Positions 8,631 through 17,072 of a stretch of 64,000 bases of DNA are shown in pieces. The notes beneath the pieces are model-generated. The model had not been told where the DNA came from. It did no database searches and saw nothing but the letters and a program-made list of their open reading frames with translations. Origin of the DNA: Clostridiales bacterium Firm_16. GTDB taxonomy: Bacteria > Bacillota > Clostridia > Saccharofermentanales > Saccharofermentanaceae. Position 1 is the first letter of the stretch; each line of letters starts with the position of its first letter. A program made the position numbers and the translations under genes. The DNA is taken from positions 106,827 to 170,826 of the forward strand of contig LVAV01000013.1 in NCBI GenBank assembly GCA_001604185.1. Reading direction: 5' to 3'.

Positions 8631-9476
8631 ATGACAGCATTTGAATGGATAAAACTTATCATTATCGGTATCGCGGAAGGCATCACCGAGTGGCTTCCGG
8701 TCAGCAGTACCGCCCACATGCTTCTGATTGACGCGGTTCTCCCTCTTTCCCAGAGTGAAGAATTTAAGAATATGTTTTTCGTCCTGATCCAGCTTGGCGC
8801 CATCATGGCCGTAGTGGTCACGTTCTGGAAGCGGCTGTGGCCTTTCGGCTATCAGGAACAACCCGGTATGACCGGAAAGAAATGCTACATTAAAAAGAGC
8901 ATCTTCCTGATGTGGTTCAAGGTCGTAGTCGCCTGTATTCCGGGCTTTATTGTAACGATGTTATTCGATGACTACGTCGAGGCCCATCTGCAGACTCCTT
9001 ACATCATCGGGGGCGCGCTGGCTTTCTACGGTATTCTGCTCATCTTGATCGAAATGTCCCGCAAGGGCAAGGAACCCCGCGTCGATTCGGTGGATGACCT
9101 GTCCTTCAAGGATGCTTTCATCATCGGCCTGTTCCAGTGTCTGTCCCTCATTCCGGGCACATCCCGCTCCGGATCCACGATCATCGGATCCCTTTCTATC
9201 GGCATCTCCCGAACGACCGCAGCAGAATTCACCTTCTTCATGGCCGTTCCGGTCATGTTCGGACTGAGCCTGATCAAGATCCTGAAGTTCGGATTCCATT
9301 TCACAGCCACCGAGATGATCACGCTTTTTGCCGGCTGCGCTATCGCCTTTGCCGTCTCCATGGTCGTTCTGCGGGCCTTGCTGAGTTACGTAAAAAAACA
9401 CGACTACAAGGTTTTCGGTGTGTACCGAATCGTCCTTGGTATAGTCGTGATCCTTTACTTTGCTTTAGCGAATTAA
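8631..9476 (+). CDS. uppP: Undecaprenyl-diphosphatase
   Basis: 281 residues, about eight membrane segments. Both BacA/UppP signatures are present: GIAEGITEWLPVSSTAHM (about 13-30) and PGTSRSGSTIIGSLSIG (about 174-190). It dephosphorylates undecaprenyl pyrophosphate so that the lipid carrier can be reused for peptidoglycan and other polymers, and it gives bacitracin tolerance. AAAGGTGG lies upstream of the ATG. It converges on the CNNM gene with only four bases between the stops. Confidence 0.97.
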   Translation: MTAFEWIKLIIIGIAEGITEWLPVSSTAHMLLIDAVLPLSQSEEFKNMFFVLIQLGAIMAVVVTFWKRLWPFGYQEQPGMTGKKCYIKKSIFLMWFKVVVACIPGFIVTMLFDDYVEAHLQTPYIIGGALAFYGILLILIEMSRKGKEPRVDSVDDLSFKDAFIIGLFQCLSLIPGTSRSGSTIIGSLSIGISRTTAAEFTFFMAVPVMFGLSLIKILKFGFHFTATEMITLFAGCAIAFAVSMVVLRALLSYVKKHDYKVFGVYRIVLGIVVILYFALAN

Positions 9477-9480
9477 GAGA

Positions 9481-10833
9481 TTACTCTTCTTTCTCTTCCT
9501 CGTCTTCATCCTTTTCTTCAGGAATAACGTGGAGGAGCAGTTTTGAGATCCAGTTTTCTTCAACCTGAATGACCTTGATCTTCACGTTCTTGTACTGGAC
9601 TTCCGGTGTCTCGCCATGGTCCGGAACACGGTCCAGAAGGCCCAGCGTCAATCCCGCGATCGTATCGTAGTCCTCGCTGTCGAGATCCACACCGATCTGC
9701 TCTTCCAGATCGCTCAGCGTCATATCACCGGATACGAGGAAACCACCGTCATTCATCTTCAGGAGCTGTGTCTCCTCCTCGTCGAATTCATCGCTGATGT
9801 TACCCACGATCTCCTCCAGGATATCCTCGATCGTAGCAATACCCATGGTTCCGCCGTACTCGTCGACGATGACAGCCAGCTGCATGTGGCCCTTCTTCAT
9901 CTCGTGGAACAGAGAAGAGATCTTCTTCGTCTCATGTACGAAGAGCGGCGGACGCATGATCTTCTCCAACGAAAACTTATCCCCGGAAGTCTCTTCCTTC
10001 GGAATACCCAGCAGATCCTTGATGTGCAGGATGCCCACCACCTCATCGATAGTCTCACGATAGATCGGGATACGGGTATATTTCTCATGGGTCGCAATGT
10101 CCATGACTTCGTCGTATGTCGCATCGATCGGCAGAGAGACGATCTTCTTTCTGTGGGTCATAATCTCCACAACATCCTTATCGTTAAACTCAAAGATGTT
10201 CTGGATCATCTGCTTCTCTTCGTCCTCGATGGAACCCTCTTCGGAGCCTACATCGACCATCATACGGATCTCTTCTTCCGTAACGTTGGTTTCCTTCACG
10301 GTAGGATCGATATGCAGAAGGCGCAGAACCGCATTGGTGGACAGCGTCAAGAATTTCACGAAGGGTTTCATGACCGTACCGAAAGCACGAACGATAGAGG
10401 AAGAATGGAAAGCCAGTCTTTCCGCATTATTCTGTGCGATACGCTTCGGTACCAGTTCTCCCAGAACAAGAGAGAAATAGGACAGGATCACGGTTACAAC
10501 AACGGTGCAGACTGTTCCCAGGAAAGAATATTTGCCGTTCGGATCCAGCCAGTAGGTCAGCCTTCCGGAGAATTTGTCCGCGGCAAAAGCACTCGACAAG
10601 AATCCGGCCAGGGTTACACCTACCTGGATCGTCGCAAGAAATGTAGCTGGGTTTTCGATAAATTTCAGAATTCTCTTGGCCTTTTTATTTCCGTCTTCTG
10701 CTTGCTTCTTAACTTTCGCGTCATTCAAGGAAATGACTGCCATCTCGGCAGCCGAGAAAAAGGCATTGATCAAGATAAAGATAAATACGATGACTAGGTC
10801 GAATACTATCGCACCTATACTGTCTTCAGGCAC
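9481..10833 (-). CDS. CNNM/CorC-type (hemolysin family) membrane protein
   Basis: 450 residues. A DUF21/CNNM transmembrane region covers about 1-190. A CBS pair follows (about 205-340, with THEKYTRIPIYRETIDEVVG and MQLAVIVDEYGGTMGI), then the CorC/HlyC C-terminal domain (about 350-430) and an acidic tail. The family takes part in Mg2+ or other cation export or sensing; the hemolysin name is historical. The start codon is GTG with AAGGAAAGGAA upstream. Complete, with no frame disruption. Confidence 0.9.
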   Translation of the reverse strand: MPEDSIGAIVFDLVIVFIFILINAFFSAAEMAVISLNDAKVKKQAEDGNKKAKRILKFIENPATFLATIQVGVTLAGFLSSAFAADKFSGRLTYWLDPNGKYSFLGTVCTVVVTVILSYFSLVLGELVPKRIAQNNAERLAFHSSSIVRAFGTVMKPFVKFLTLSTNAVLRLLHIDPTVKETNVTEEEIRMMVDVGSEEGSIEDEEKQMIQNIFEFNDKDVVEIMTHRKKIVSLPIDATYDEVMDIATHEKYTRIPIYRETIDEVVGILHIKDLLGIPKEETSGDKFSLEKIMRPPLFVHETKKISSLFHEMKKGHMQLAVIVDEYGGTMGIATIEDILEEIVGNISDEFDEEETQLLKMNDGGFLVSGDMTLSDLEEQIGVDLDSEDYDTIAGLTLGLLDRVPDHGETPEVQYKNVKIKVIQVEENWISKLLLHVIPEEKDEDEEEKEE

Positions 10834-11007
10834 TTTCGTTCCTTTCCTTCCTTATGTTCCACAGATCCTCTCTGCGGTAACCTCGTGCACAAATAAATAG
10901 TAAGTATTTAGATATATTAAAGACGAATATAACAGATTTGCCCGAGTATTTCAATATCGAGTGTGTTATCATGGGGGATAAGAAACTAAGAGAAACGAGG
11001 AGATTTC

Positions 11008-12708
11008 ATGCCGGAAAGCCGTTCGTCGAGCCCCATTCACGTCCGTTCCCTGATGAAGGATGTCTTCCGATCCAGAAAGCTCTATCCTCTTCTGTCAGGA
11101 ACCTTCTGTTTCGCACTTTTCCTTCTGGCATTCATCCTGATTCCATACTTTCAGAAGACTCCGGCCTTTCTGTCAGATGAAGTCACTCTTCTTTCTGTTT
11201 TCCATGACAAGTTCGCCCGTGCGGATTTCAGCAGCTATACATTCCATAGCGGGCTCGGTATCAGTCTCTTCCAGCTCATGCTCACCGGATTCGGCGGAAT
11301 CCTGGACCTTCCGGGCAGTCTTCTTCCCGAGACGATCCATCTGCAGACCACGCTGTTTCTCAGCGCGCTGCGCCTGGGACTGGCAGCCTTCTTCTTCGGT
11401 CTGTTCCTCCTGAACTATCTCAAAAAGACCTCTCTTCTGAGGGTGTTCGGTGCGTCACTTCTTTATACCCTCGGAGTTTTCTTCCTTTCATGGCTGATCG
11501 GTTTTCCCGTTGCGGAAACCTATATCCTGTTTCCCATTGTGTTGCACCTGTTTACCGGCGTGCTCTTTCACACCCGGCCGGCCGTGTCTCCGGCACTGTT
11601 TCTCGCTTTCGCCGCCTACTTTGTAAGCAATCTTTCTCTGGCACTGCTGCTTCTGCCTGTACTGGTCCTCGTCGCATTCGTATTGTGTGGCCGTTTCCGC
11701 AAAGAAAAACGCAAAACCTTTCTCCTTCGGTTCTCGGCTCAGGCTGTACTGGCATTCTGCCTCTGCGGTATCCTGCTGGTGCCCCAGATATGTAAACTGT
11801 ATACCCTTTTCAGGCAAACCGATCCCACATCAGCTTTCCTGCAGAAGCTGGGATCAGACACTTCCCCGAAGAGAACGGATGTGACCTTCGAATGTCCGTC
11901 CACATCGGTCCTTCTGGAAGATCCGGCCGCCATTGTACTGGCGGATACCGGAGCCGCTGAATTCGATGTTTCTCAGGCAGAGAACCAATTCAGTCTGCTC
12001 AATGACTGGACCTATTCACTGTGGCCGTCTCTTCCCGCCAAGTCATTCCAGAACATCGCTTCGGAGCTTCCCACGCCGGTCTATGTGAACAATAAGACAG
12101 TCGAATTCCAGATGACGACCCTCTTTATCGAACCACTCTATGCCGCCATCGAACTTCCACATCTTGATTCCGATGTCCAGGTCTATCTCGACAGTAATCC
12201 GATCCAGGTCCTCCACTATAGTACCGGTTCGGTCATTGTCTCTCTTGGCACGTATAACGTGGGACAATTGTTGACTCTCCGGCTGACCTCCTCCGATCCT
12301 GCTTCGATCCGTGACGCCAAAGTCTGCTTTGCCTATCTCGATACCTATGACTGGAGCAAGTACACAGATAGTGCCAACTTCGGCATCCTCTCTCGGGAAC
12401 TTCGGACCGACGGACTCTATGCAGAAACGCTTGCCGCCTCCGAATCACTTCTTCTCACGAATATCCCCTACGACAGTGGCTGGGAACTCTACCTGAACGG
12501 TCAACGCGCAGATACTTTCGCTTATGAGAATGCCTGGGTATCCCGCAAGATCACCCCCGGAAGTTACACGGTATTTCTGCGGTATAATGCACCGGGCAAG
12601 CTCGCCGGAAGCCTTCTCTCCGGAATCTCTCTGCTTCTCCTGGCCGCGTATTACTTCTCGAAGTCATCTCCTAAGAAATCACAGATCAAAGAGTCCAGAA
12701 ATAAATAA
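11008..12708 (+). CDS. YfhO-like polytopic membrane protein
   Basis: 566 residues. About eight hydrophobic segments fill residues 25-270. An extracytoplasmic domain follows, ending in the YfhO-type motif LLLTNIPYDSGWELYLNG and a final membrane helix. YfhO proteins are GT-C-like and linked to lipoteichoic acid or wall-polymer glycosylation; this one is shorter than the usual ~850 residues. GAGGAG sits six bases upstream. Its 3' end overlaps, on the other strand, a possible 33-codon gene (12651-12752). Confidence 0.75.
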   Translation: MPESRSSSPIHVRSLMKDVFRSRKLYPLLSGTFCFALFLLAFILIPYFQKTPAFLSDEVTLLSVFHDKFARADFSSYTFHSGLGISLFQLMLTGFGGILDLPGSLLPETIHLQTTLFLSALRLGLAAFFFGLFLLNYLKKTSLLRVFGASLLYTLGVFFLSWLIGFPVAETYILFPIVLHLFTGVLFHTRPAVSPALFLAFAAYFVSNLSLALLLLPVLVLVAFVLCGRFRKEKRKTFLLRFSAQAVLAFCLCGILLVPQICKLYTLFRQTDPTSAFLQKLGSDTSPKRTDVTFECPSTSVLLEDPAAIVLADTGAAEFDVSQAENQFSLLNDWTYSLWPSLPAKSFQNIASELPTPVYVNNKTVEFQMTTLFIEPLYAAIELPHLDSDVQVYLDSNPIQVLHYSTGSVIVSLGTYNVGQLLTLRLTSSDPASIRDAKVCFAYLDTYDWSKYTDSANFGILSRELRTDGLYAETLAASESLLLTNIPYDSGWELYLNGQRADTFAYENAWVSRKITPGSYTVFLRYNAPGKLAGSLLSGISLLLLAAYYFSKSSPKKSQIKESRNK

Positions 12709-12752
12709 ACAAAACCACCAAAACCTAAGATCATAACAATAGATAAAGCCAT
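12651..12752 (-). CDS. Possible 33-residue membrane microprotein
   Basis: ATG at 12752 is preceded by AGGAGG with nine bases of spacing. It opens 33 codons beginning MALSIVMILGFGG, one hydrophobic helix, then an acidic tail ending DDFEK. It overlaps the end of the YfhO-like gene in antisense by 58 bases. A CATAAT box and a perfect 16-bp palindrome lie 40-80 bases upstream. No homologue is recognised. The ribosome site and the helix-plus-tail layout favour a real gene, but this is unproven. Confidence 0.4.
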   Translation of the reverse strand: MALSIVMILGFGGFVYLFLDSLICDFLGDDFEK

Positions 12753-12813
12753 CTTCCATAACCTCCTGCAACTTCATTTGTTGTTCCTGTTGCTTGTATT
12801 ATGGAAAAATGGC

Positions 12814-12829
12814 TGTACCATTAATGGTA
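12814..12829. promoter_or_regulatory. Perfect 16-bp palindrome GTACCATTAATGGTAC
   Basis: The dyad lies about 60 bases upstream of the small minus-strand ORF and 55 bases past the end of the saccharopine-dehydrogenase-like gene. It lacks a T-tract, so an operator is more likely than a terminator. Confidence 0.4.
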
Positions 12830-12884
12830 CTTCAACAGCACCTGATTATTTAGTTTTCGAACATTCTTTCTGCCGTTTTGAGGA

Positions 12885-14117
12885 TCACTCTTCCTCTTCT
12901 TCCGGTATGCCGGACTTCACATCCAGTTCCGGCGCATCGTCCAGAACCTTGTAGTCCAGGCCCTGCTTCTGTACTTCTGCGAAGAAAGGCATCGGATCGA
13001 ATTCGGAGATCATGTGTACACCGTCTTTCTTCCAAAGACCACGCATCATGAGACCGGCACCTGCCACGAGCGGAGCTGCAGCCATAAAGTCGGTAGCCGA
13101 GCAGCCATACTGCTCGAAGCACTCCTGGTGATCTACCATACTGTAGACCAGATAACTCTTCTCTTCTCCATCGCGTGTACCGGTAAGCAGCATACCGATT
13201 CCGGTCTTACCCTTTGCCGTGGCCGCCAGGTCTTCCTGCTGCGGCATTACTTCATAGAGGAAATCCAGCGGAGCAATCTGCTGACCATCGATATCTACCG
13301 GCTTGGTAGAGGTCATTCCGACCTCACGCAGGATCCTGGCCATCGCAAGGAAAGGTCTTCTGATTCCGGTGAAGTAACGGATCGTCTTGGCCTCCGGAAG
13401 CTCTCCGCTCAATGCATCGATCACTTCGTGGTCAACCATGTAAAGATTACGCTTACCGATATCCGGGAAATTAAACTTCGCCTGTACGCTCATCGGCGGC
13501 ACGCTCACGATCTTTCCGTCCATGCACATACGGCTCTCGGAAGAGATCTGACGAAGACTCGTCTTCATGGGCGTATTCATCAGATAAGGATGGGAATTGG
13601 TTCCGGCATTCATATCCAGGACATCAACCGTGTTGATCTCATCCAGAAGCTTGATCGCAGTATACTGGGCAAAAGCATTGACCACGCCGGGATTGAAACC
13701 ACAGCCGATCACCGCCGTCAGACCCTTCTCACGGAAACGATTGTCATATGCATATTCTTCTTCGATATTCGGAATGGATGAGCCACTCGGAATATAAAGT
13801 GAAGCATCAATATAATTCGCGCCCATTTCCAGGCACAGATCCATGACCAGAAGATTCAGATGCGAAGGAGCCAGGTTAATGACCAGATCCGGGTGATAGA
13901 TCTTCGCCATCAGCAAGGTCTTATCCTTATTGCGGATATCCACATATGCAGTCACGATCTTCTGCTTATCGCTGGTGTACTTGGACTTATACGCGTCACA
14001 CTTCTCCTTGGACCGCCCGGAAAGGCAGACCTCACGGAAATACACGGAATTCTTGGAAATCAGTGGGATGACGGCTCTTGCCAGTTTTCCGCACCCAATG
14101 ATCAACACTCTTTGCAT
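12885..14117 (-). CDS. Saccharopine dehydrogenase family protein (carboxynorspermidine synthase-like)
   Basis: 410 residues. The N-terminal Rossmann fold opens VLIIGCGKLARAVIPLI, and the body contains GCGFNPGVVNAFAQY, seen in LYS1-type carboxynorspermidine and saccharopine reductases. Such enzymes make the C-N bond between an aldehyde and an amino acid, for polyamine or lysine metabolism. The usual polyamine partner (nspC) is not adjacent, so the exact substrate is open. The last residues are acidic (EEEEE). The 130 bases downstream hold the palindrome described separately. Confidence 0.8.
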   Translation of the reverse strand: MQRVLIIGCGKLARAVIPLISKNSVYFREVCLSGRSKEKCDAYKSKYTSDKQKIVTAYVDIRNKDKTLLMAKIYHPDLVINLAPSHLNLLVMDLCLEMGANYIDASLYIPSGSSIPNIEEEYAYDNRFREKGLTAVIGCGFNPGVVNAFAQYTAIKLLDEINTVDVLDMNAGTNSHPYLMNTPMKTSLRQISSESRMCMDGKIVSVPPMSVQAKFNFPDIGKRNLYMVDHEVIDALSGELPEAKTIRYFTGIRRPFLAMARILREVGMTSTKPVDIDGQQIAPLDFLYEVMPQQEDLAATAKGKTGIGMLLTGTRDGEEKSYLVYSMVDHQECFEQYGCSATDFMAAAPLVAGAGLMMRGLWKKDGVHMISEFDPMPFFAEVQKQGLDYKVLDDAPELDVKSGIPEEEEE

Positions 14118-14212
14118 GATTTGACAACCCCTTTTATCAGTTAATCGTTCCTATAGTTCAGTATCTTCAGTCTCAAGATAATTGTAATTCTAACCGCAGA
14201 AGAAAGAAAGAG

Positions 14213-15334
14213 TTACGTGATGAAAAACGGACGATGGTAGTTCGAATTATCGATCACGAAATCTCTGTCTCCGAACGGATCGTGACGTTGCACGTACATC
14301 TTCTGGGCCGGTATGTTCTTCGTCTTATAGACCTCCAGCGGGTCATCCCCGTACATCGGATCATCCATAAGGGAAGCACGGTGCTCCGCTTCGCGGTAAT
14401 CCACTCTCATATAGACTGTCATATCGAAGAAGTGGATCAGAGGTTCCCGGTACATCATGGTACCCACCAGGATCATGATACCGTTCTCTGACAGCTGGTA
14501 GTGCCGCTCATTGACGAAAGAATCATCCGTGTTATCCAGACAATACACGACTGTGTCCAGTTTTCCCTGTTCCACGAAAGGATGCAGCACTTCGTCGATC
14601 AGCTTCTCGTTATTGTATCCGTTGAAGTAGTAGGACTCTACCGGATCTTCACCCTTGTAGTTCTCTTCCTTCGCCCGATGGAAATCCTCCAGATCGACAA
14701 CTATGTACTCCTTTCCGAGGAGCTGCATGTACCTGCCGAGATTCTCCGCGAAGACCTTCTTTCCGGCAAAACTGATACCATCGATACCCAGGATACGGGC
14801 CTTGGTCTGGATCGCCTTCTTCACCACCGTGTGGACCATGAGGAGCAGCTGGACTTTGTCCTCCACTTCAATAGGATAATATGCCACAGAGAAAGTCTTG
14901 TCTGCGATCCGACTCAGGTTGCTGCCATAGGCGATTGCCGGGATCTGCTCCCGCGAAGCCGCATCCAGGATCGTGTCGTCGGAACTGATCACGATGGAGA
15001 AATCATCCCGGCCGCGCATCTGGGAAAGGCCTCTGGCCATGGAATCCACGGTCTTGGCACTGACGATATCGTCAAAATAATCCTGGATACCCAGTTTCTT
15101 CAATACGTCCCGTACCTGGGACTGGGCCAGACTGTCACAGATGTTCAGACTGTATCCGGCTCCGGCCAATGCCTTCAGCATGGCTTCGATATCCGGGTCC
15201 ATCTCTGTATCCATCTCCTTCAAGTCTTCCTTATCCGATACGTCAACACTGCCCCTGGAAGTAAGTTTCTTACTCTCCATGGACTCGTTGGACCAGTATA
15301 AGAAGACGCCAATATCGAAGAAAATACGGTTCAT
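14213..15334 (-). CDS. HAD-like and uridine-kinase-like two-domain protein
   Basis: 373 residues. The first ~150 look like a HAD fold (FFDIGVFLYW; VLKKLGIQDYFDDIVSAKTVD), but the nucleophile DxD is not intact. From about residue 170 a P-loop kinase-like domain follows (ILGIDGISFAGKKVFAENL, then IVVDLEDFHRAKEE), similar to uridine kinases but with GKK where GK[ST] is expected. Function unknown, possibly a nucleotide or sugar kinase-like sensor. GGGGGA lies upstream of the ATG. It is a single gene, divergent from 15501. Confidence 0.65.
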   Translation of the reverse strand: MNRIFFDIGVFLYWSNESMESKKLTSRGSVDVSDKEDLKEMDTEMDPDIEAMLKALAGAGYSLNICDSLAQSQVRDVLKKLGIQDYFDDIVSAKTVDSMARGLSQMRGRDDFSIVISSDDTILDAASREQIPAIAYGSNLSRIADKTFSVAYYPIEVEDKVQLLLMVHTVVKKAIQTKARILGIDGISFAGKKVFAENLGRYMQLLGKEYIVVDLEDFHRAKEENYKGEDPVESYYFNGYNNEKLIDEVLHPFVEQGKLDTVVYCLDNTDDSFVNERHYQLSENGIMILVGTMMYREPLIHFFDMTVYMRVDYREAEHRASLMDDPMYGDDPLEVYKTKNIPAQKMYVQRHDPFGDRDFVIDNSNYHRPFFIT

Positions 15335-15500
15335 CCAATTATCCCCCGCGATTAAGATACCCTACCATTATACAGCAATTTGCACAAATTCGACAAAGAT
15401 CCAAGCCATATTTCGTGAATTCTTCCCACCTGTTGTACTCTTCCCCGGCATTTAGTGTTATACTGACTCTGTATTAGTTTTTTGGGAAGGGGGGACTCTC

Positions 15501-16043
15501 ATGCGTAAGACTGCGCGGAACACGCAGACTCGGCAGGAACCGGTGGAAGAGCCGGAGATGATCGAGATCGCCAAACCGTCAGAAGAACAGCCTTGGGTCG
15601 AGGAGTTGCATTCTGTTTCGGCAACCCGTACCGTGGCCTGGAAAATGCCCAGTGTAGTCGCCTCTTCCGATAAAGAGGAAGACACCAAGGAGAAGACTTT
15701 CTTCCTCCCCGTAGGCGAAGAATTGGACACTTCCGACACTCGACCGATCGCCCCGGATACGGCAACGATCCTCCGTGAGAAGGAAGTCGTGGATCATTTC
15801 CACTTCTCCGACGATCAGCTCACATATAAGAAAGGTATGGGATTCGGTGCGGCCGCTCTGGTTACTTTGCGTAAAGTTGCCGTATGGTTCTCGGACATCT
15901 GGGATAAGTACGTGATGTTTATCAAGACCAACATTCCATCCGTATACGAAGCCCATCGCATTCAGCACTTCACGCTGATTGGCATTATTGCTATTTTTGC
16001 TTTGATCCTTCTTCTGGTAGTAGGAGCTATCACGCTTCTCTGA
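15501..16043 (+). CDS. Unknown protein with C-terminal membrane segment
   Basis: 180 residues with no recognised domain. Residues 1-125 are hydrophilic and rich in Glu, Asp, Ser and Thr. A basic amphipathic stretch follows (LRKVAVWFSDIWDKYVMF), and one transmembrane helix (about 157-178) ends the protein. This gives a tail-anchored layout with a large, probably disordered cytoplasmic part. GGAAGGGGGG lies upstream. A PAS-GGDEF gene follows 30 bases later, so the two may be co-expressed. Confidence 0.65.
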   Translation: MRKTARNTQTRQEPVEEPEMIEIAKPSEEQPWVEELHSVSATRTVAWKMPSVVASSDKEEDTKEKTFFLPVGEELDTSDTRPIAPDTATILREKEVVDHFHFSDDQLTYKKGMGFGAAALVTLRKVAVWFSDIWDKYVMFIKTNIPSVYEAHRIQHFTLIGIIAIFALILLLVVGAITLL

Positions 16044-16073
16044 CCGGAACCTTCTGCGAAAGGGGACGTCTTT

Positions 16074-17072
16074 ATGCAAGACAAGAATTATGACCCTGTA
16101 TTTTTCGAAAATCTCTCGAAGGAAAACCTGTTTTCTATCTTCATGAACCAGGTCGATTTCTATGTATATTTCAAGGACGTCAATCTGAAATATGTCACAT
16201 GTTCCAGTTCTTTTGCCAGATTGATGGGCTATTCCACACCCGCCTCCATCGTGGGCAAGCAGCTTCAGGATCTGGTCCTTCCGGAGCAGGCAGAGCATAT
16301 CCTGGCGGAAGAGAAGCGGATCATGGAGAGCCGTACTCCTTCCATCGGTATGGAAGAACACGTAGATCTTTCTACATCCAAGTCCCAGTTAGCAGATGTT
16401 TGGATCTCCACATCCATCTACCCGCTTATCGATAACAACGGGCAGATCTGTGGCGTATGGGGTATCTCACGGGATATTTCCGAGCGGAAGAACACAGAAC
16501 AGAAACTGGTCCAGAAGAATAAGCAGTGCGATGAACTGAATTCTAAGATCCACAAGCTGTCCACCAGTGACGAGGTGACCGGTCTTTATAACCGTCGTTA
16601 TTTCGAGGAGATGATCGCCCGCAATATGCGTCTTTTCTCTCGTGTACGCGGTCGCGGATATACCGCCGGTTTTTCTATCGTATTGATGGACATCGATGGT
16701 TTCACCGCATTCTGCACGGCTAATGGTACTCAGATCCGAGATGCGGCTCTGCAGTATGTTGCCGGGATCCTTCTCAGCTGTTCCCGTTCTTCGGACGATG
16801 TTTTCCGTGTCGGAAACGATGAGTTCGCCCTGCTTCTTTCGGATACCAATTCAGACGGGGCACAGACCGTTGCCGCTCGTGTGAGAGATGCCTTGAAACG
16901 TACACCGTTCCGCACTGAGGACAAGGTGTTCGATCTTACTTTGAGCTTTGGATTCTCCTCTTTCGAGGATCAGCTGGATGCCTCGGAACTGATCATGCAG
17001 GCGGACCAGAGCCTCTTCGATGCGAAGGGCAAGCGGAAAACGAAGAAAGGTTCCAAGAAGTCCGGATCCTAA
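16074..17072 (+). CDS. PAS-GGDEF protein (putative diguanylate cyclase)
   Basis: 332 residues. A PAS/PAC sensor covers about 20-140 (FYVYFKDVNLKYVTCSSSFA; GVWGISRDISERK), with a short coiled linker and a GGDEF domain from about 165 (DEVTGLYNRRYFEEM). The catalytic signature reads GNDEF instead of GGDEF, so cyclic-di-GMP synthesis is likely weakened or lost. No membrane segment. It follows the gene at 15501 and overlaps the convergent sulfatase by four bases. It resembles the protein at 32589-33542. Confidence 0.88.
   Translation: MQDKNYDPVFFENLSKENLFSIFMNQVDFYVYFKDVNLKYVTCSSSFARLMGYSTPASIVGKQLQDLVLPEQAEHILAEEKRIMESRTPSIGMEEHVDLSTSKSQLADVWISTSIYPLIDNNGQICGVWGISRDISERKNTEQKLVQKNKQCDELNSKIHKLSTSDEVTGLYNRRYFEEMIARNMRLFSRVRGRGYTAGFSIVLMDIDGFTAFCTANGTQIRDAALQYVAGILLSCSRSSDDVFRVGNDEFALLLSDTNSDGAQTVAARVRDALKRTPFRTEDKVFDLTLSFGFSSFEDQLDASELIMQADQSLFDAKGKRKTKKGSKKSGS

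Noticed and set aside
9616..10797. 393-codon ORF antisense to the CNNM gene
   Set aside because: His/Arg/Asp-rich composition typical of antisense reading; the sense strand has clear domains.
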